In this document: piece by piece, positions 60,825-64,000 of the stretch
Layout of the letters: each line of letters opens with the position of its first letter
Numbering within the stretch: the first letter of the stretch is position 1
From: SXNM01 sp964586155
GTDB taxonomy: Bacteria; Myxococcota_A; UBA9042
Assembly: GCA_964586155.1 (NCBI GenBank)
Contig: CAZPHC010000003.1
Span: 124,001 to 188,000 of the forward strand
Direction: 5' to 3'
DNA: 64,000 nt
Translations under genes and position numbers: made by a program
The notes under the pieces: model-generated
Told to the model about the DNA's origin: nothing
What the model saw: the letters and a program-made list of their open reading frames with translations, nothing else
Databases searched by the model: none

Positions 60825-63814
60825 GTCGGGTCCTTGGTGCTGCGAGGCGTCGTCGGGGCGAGCGTGGCATCGTCGGTCAGCGGCAGTTCGAGCACGAACG
60901 CCGCGCCCTTGCCGTTCGCCGGCGTCTCGAGCCGCAATCCGCCGGCGTGCGCATCGGCGATCTCGGCGCAGATGGCCAGCCCCATGCCCGTGCCCTGCCC
61001 GGGGTCCTTGGTGGTGAAGAACGGCTCGAAGATCTGGCTCGCGAGCGACGCGGGCACGCCGGGCCCATCGTCTTCGACGCGCAGTTCCAGCCACGGCGCG
61101 CCATTCGGGCCGCCAGGGGTCAGCAGCCGGCTGCGGATCGTGACCTTGCCGCCGCCAGCGACCGCGTCCAGGGCATTGACGACCAGGTTCAACAGCGCCT
61201 GGTCGAGCAGGTCGGGGTAGCAGGCCACCGCGCCATCCCAGCCCAAGGCGACGTCGAGGGAGACGCCGCCGGCGAGGCGGTAGCTGACGAGCGGCCGCAG
61301 CCCGTCGATCTGGTCGGCCAGGCGGACGATCTGGCGGGGACCGCGCTCGCCGTCGTGGCGGGCGAATCGCTGCACGGACTGGACGATGCCTTGGATCCTT
61401 CGGCTCGCCCGGTCGATCGTCTCGAGCAGCACGACGCGCTCGGCCTCGCTGAGATCGTCGTGCATCTGCTCGTCCCGCAGCAACCGCACCGCCTGCAGCG
61501 TCGCGTTGAGCGGGTTGAGCACCTCGTGGGCGATGCCGGACGACAGCGATCCGAGCAGCTGCGACTTCTCTGAGCGCACGAGCTGGTCGGTCAGCCGGCG
61601 CAGGCGCATCTGGGTCTGCACGCGCACCAGGAGCTCGTCAGACGAAAACGGCTTGGCGATGAAGTCGTCGGCGTGCGCGGCGAACGCCTCGACCACCGCC
61701 TGCGAGCCGTGCCGCGCCGTCACCAGGATGACGCCGATGCGCGCGGTGTCGGGGTTGGCCTTGATCGTGGCGGCCAGCGCGTGGCCGTCCATGACCGGCA
61801 TCATCACGTCGCTGACGACGACGTCGACCCGGGTGCTGTCGAGCACGGCCAGCGCCTCGACGCCGTTCGCCGCGACGTGGACGTGGTGGCGCCGGGCCAG
61901 CACCTCGGCCATCCAGCCGCGAAGCTCGTCGTTGTCGTCGACGACCAGGACGGTGCCCCGGATCACGGGCCCCACGGCTGGCTCGCCGACGGGCTGCGAG
62001 GGGCGCCGCGGGCTCAAAGCGCCGTCGTCGCTCGCGCGTCGGCCATTGTCCGGGCCCGTTGCGGCCTCGAGCGGCTGTTGGATCACCACGTCGCTCGCGC
62101 GTCGTCGCCCGGCTCGCAGCACCGTGTCGCCCAGGGCGTCGAGCTGCAGCCTCGTCTCGTGCTCGCCTGGCGCCTCGGCGGCGGCCGTCGTCCGCGCGTC
62201 GCTGGTGCCGGTCCCGGCGCTCGGCCCCTGGTGCCGCGGTATCCGCAGCGCGAACCGGGCGCCGGCCCCGACGTCGCTCAACAACGACAGGCCGCCGCCG
62301 TGCAGACGCGCGATCTCGTCCACCATCGCGAGGCCGATGCCGGAGCCGTCGACGGCGTTGCCCTCGGCGTCGTACGAGCGCTGGAACCGCCCGAAGATAT
62401 GCGCCTGCTGGTCCAGCGCGATGCCCGGGCCAGTGTCTTGCACCGCGATCTCGACCTCGTCGCCGAGGAGCTCGGCCGTGACGCGGATCCGGTCGCCGTC
62501 GCGGACGTACTTGATGGCGTTGACGATGAGGTTCATCGCCGCGCGCAGGATCAGCGTCCGGTCTGCCGTCACGTTCAAGCCGTCACGCGGGCCGTCCCAA
62601 GTCAGCTCCAAGCTGCGCGCGTCCGCCATCGGCGCCAGCTCGTCGACCTGCTGCCCGAGCGTGGCGGCCAGGTCGAACGAGGTCGGTCGCAGCGGCATCC
62701 GCCCGGCGTCCATGCGCGCGAAGTCGAGGATCTCGTTGACGAGGATCAGCAGGGCGCGGGCGTTGCGGCGGACCATGGCGATCCGGTCCGCACGCAGCTG
62801 GGCCGCGGCCTGCGCCTCGTCCGTTGCGGGCCTGGTCGCGACCGACAGCTCGCGCAGCGTCGCCTCGAGCTCGTCGCAGGCGGCCAGGATCAGCGTCAGT
62901 GGCGTCTTGAACTCGTGGCTGACGTTGGTGAAGAAGGTGCTGCGCGCACGGTTCGACAGCTCGAGCTCCTCGACCGTCGCCTGGAGTCGGTCCCGCGCGT
63001 GCGCGAGTTCACTCGTGCGCTCTTCGACCAGCACGGTCAAGTTGGCCTTGAGCCGCTCGAGCTCGTCGACCCGCTGCTGCAGCATGTCGTGCGTCACCTC
63101 GACCAGCGCCGCCGCCTCGCGTGGAGCCTGCAAACGCAGGCCGATCGAGCGCATCACTCCGCCGGCGAAGGCGCGGATCCGCTGCCAGGGGCCGACCCAG
63201 CGCACGACCAGGATGTCGACGGTGGCGGTGGTCGGGCCCGTCCGCTCGAGCGTGACGATCGCGTGCGGGGCGCCGAGCATGCGCGGCATCGCCGACAGCA
63301 CCCCCCGCGCCGTCTCGAGGAAGGCGTCGGTGGGCGGACAATCCTCGCGGAAGACGTAGCTGCCGCGCAGGTGGCCGGGTGCGACCGTCTCGAACTCCAA
63401 GGTAAAGAAGCGAAACAAGAACTTGCGCATCAACCGCGGCATCGTCCGGTACAGCACCTCGGGCGAGAGCAGGTTGCGCGACACCACCCGCAAGAAGCCC
63501 AGCCCCGTCGTGCTGCCGATGCTCGTGCCGATCCGGACGAACAGGTCAGGCTCATTCGGGAACTCTGCGGCGATCGCGTGCTCCAGGGCCACGAGCGCGG
63601 CGACCGGATGCCAGGACTTGGGCCGCAGCAGGCTCTCGCGCGGATAGCCCATGGCCTCCATGCGCACCAGCACGCCCGCGCGGTCGCGGCCGCGGGCGGC
63701 GAGGTAGTCCCAGAAGACGCCGAAGGCCTCGACGCTGACATCGCCGCTCGACGGCGGCATCGGTGGCATCGACACCGCAGGCGTCACGTTCTCGGGGCCC
63801 TCGGCGCCGCTCAC
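60821..63814 (-). CDS. Double histidine kinase with internal receiver (HK-REC-HK)
   Basis: 997 residues from a GTG at 63814 that overlaps the upstream stop (GTGA). The N-terminal 230 residues are an uncharacterised sensory-type region without transmembrane helices; a coiled-coil segment follows (LKANLTVLVEERTSELAHAR). Then: first kinase, H300 in FFTNVSHEFKTPL, with ATPase boxes N-A-I-K-Y and VQDTGPGIALDQQAHIFGRF; receiver, VLVVDDNDELRGW with phosphoacceptor D669 in SDVMMPVMDG; and second kinase, H763 in GIAHEVLNPLNA, with NLVVNALDAV, DDGPGVPASLASQIFEPF and a G2 box. All catalytic residues appear intact. It is a cytoplasmic phosphorelay; the output partner is not in the window. Co-translated with the Rv1355c-type gene. 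Confidence 0.93.
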   Translation of the reverse strand: MSGAEGPENVTPAVSMPPMPPSSGDVSVEAFGVFWDYLAARGRDRAGVLVRMEAMGYPRESLLRPKSWHPVAALVALEHAIAAEFPNEPDLFVRIGTSIGSTTGLGFLRVVSRNLLSPEVLYRTMPRLMRKFLFRFFTLEFETVAPGHLRGSYVFREDCPPTDAFLETARGVLSAMPRMLGAPHAIVTLERTGPTTATVDILVVRWVGPWQRIRAFAGGVMRSIGLRLQAPREAAALVEVTHDMLQQRVDELERLKANLTVLVEERTSELAHARDRLQATVEELELSNRARSTFFTNVSHEFKTPLTLILAACDELEATLRELSVATRPATDEAQAAAQLRADRIAMVRRNARALLILVNEILDFARMDAGRMPLRPTSFDLAATLGQQVDELAPMADARSLELTWDGPRDGLNVTADRTLILRAAMNLIVNAIKYVRDGDRIRVTAELLGDEVEIAVQDTGPGIALDQQAHIFGRFQRSYDAEGNAVDGSGIGLAMVDEIARLHGGGLSLLSDVGAGARFALRIPRHQGPSAGTGTSDARTTAAAEAPGEHETRLQLDALGDTVLRAGRRRASDVVIQQPLEAATGPDNGRRASDDGALSPRRPSQPVGEPAVGPVIRGTVLVVDDNDELRGWMAEVLARRHHVHVAANGVEALAVLDSTRVDVVVSDVMMPVMDGHALAATIKANPDTARIGVILVTARHGSQAVVEAFAAHADDFIAKPFSSDELLVRVQTQMRLRRLTDQLVRSEKSQLLGSLSSGIAHEVLNPLNATLQAVRLLRDEQMHDDLSEAERVVLLETIDRASRRIQGIVQSVQRFARHDGERGPRQIVRLADQIDGLRPLVSYRLAGGVSLDVALGWDGAVACYPDLLDQALLNLVVNALDAVAGGGKVTIRSRLLTPGGPNGAPWLELRVEDDGPGVPASLASQIFEPFFTTKDPGQGTGMGLAICAEIADAHAGGLRLETPANGKGAAFVLELPLTDDATLAPTTPRSTKDPT

Positions 63815-64000
63815 GTCAGCTCCTCCAGGGTCGGCAGCTTCTCGTCACCACGCGGCGGCAGCAGGCTCGTGATCGACTCGAGGAAGTCGGGCAGCAAGCT
63901 GCGCGCCACGGCCCAGAGCTTGCCGTGGCCCAGATCCGTCAGGCCCGCCGCGAGCGCCTGATCTTGCGGCCAATCCTCATTGTAGACGACGAATCGGTCC
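63811..64000 (-). CDS. C-terminal end of unknown protein (partial)
   Basis: Only the last 62 residues are visible; the 5' part lies beyond the right edge. Reading from 63999 gives an open frame without internal stops (DRFVVYNEDWPQDQALAAG, then LTDLGHGKLWAVARSLLPDF) that ends EELT and stops at 63811-63813. The stop overlaps the GTG of the kinase as GTGA, like other junctions here, which is the main reason to accept it as a gene. Family not recognised. Confidence 0.6.
   Translation of the reverse strand, partial: DRFVVYNEDWPQDQALAAGLTDLGHGKLWAVARSLLPDFLESITSLLPPRGDEKLPTLEELT

Overview
The window is very GC-rich throughout and gene-dense, with no gene-free stretch longer than about 290 bases. 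It looks like chromosomal DNA of a myxobacterium-like organism (Myxococcota, formerly Deltaproteobacteria). The pointers are about ten lipoproteins, several with Asp/Thr-rich linkers, a giant Cys-rich RCC1 lipoprotein, a serine/threonine kinase with a receiver-like domain, a secreted caspase-fold protein beside an ECF sigma factor, HMG-CoA reductase, and intracellular PHB depolymerase. No rRNA, tRNA, insertion sequence, prophage or CRISPR array was seen.

Layout. 1-2795 (+): 3' end of a SNF2-type helicase, then two lipoproteins, one with a haem-c-like motif. 2867-15554 (-): six genes joined by 4-base start/stop overlaps: a MORN-repeat protein, a membrane-bound spermidine-synthase-like protein, a giant AsmA/YdbH-like protein, a YdbL-like lipoprotein, a propeller/TPR protein and a cytochrome-like lipoprotein. 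I read this as one envelope operon. 15729-19546 (+): a protein with tandem ETTTLLD repeats, coupled to an M19 dipeptidase-like protein that lacks the bridging Glu. 19559-24792 (-): a DUF1415-like protein, a receiver-kinase, a ParB/SerK-like protein and HemN. 25000-26466 (+): a NadA resembling the plant plastid enzyme. 26494-29825 (-): an HELLH protein with an acidic tract, a BrkB-family membrane protein and a small acidic protein. 30111-31454 (+): PHB depolymerase with a PhaR-type dyad upstream. 31458-33834 (-): an MBL hydrolase and a DUF6986-type aldolase-like protein. 34057-35157 (+): a BioD/DRTGG P-loop protein.

35274-49126 (+): a low-complexity lipoprotein; a strong 14-bp hairpin; an operon of ECF sigma factor, zinc-type anti-sigma factor, exported caspase with a beta-rich C-terminus, and lipoprotein; a 2,625-residue lipoprotein with three seven-bladed RCC1 propellers; and a DEDDh exonuclease. 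49123-58285: a sugar-hydrolase-like lipoprotein (-), a somatomedin-B plus nuclease lipoprotein (+), an outer-membrane barrel (-), a lipoprotein (-), a fused HMG-CoA reductase/polyprenyl-synthase-like protein (-) and a YhhN protein (+). 58350-64000 (-): an Rv1355c-type E1/nitroreductase fusion, a double histidine kinase and the end of another gene.

The most unusual systems are the HMG-CoA reductase fusion with eroded Asp-rich motifs, the sigma/anti-sigma/secreted-caspase operon, and the six-gene envelope operon built around an AsmA/YdbH-like bridge protein. All family assignments come from reading motifs by eye; no database search was run.
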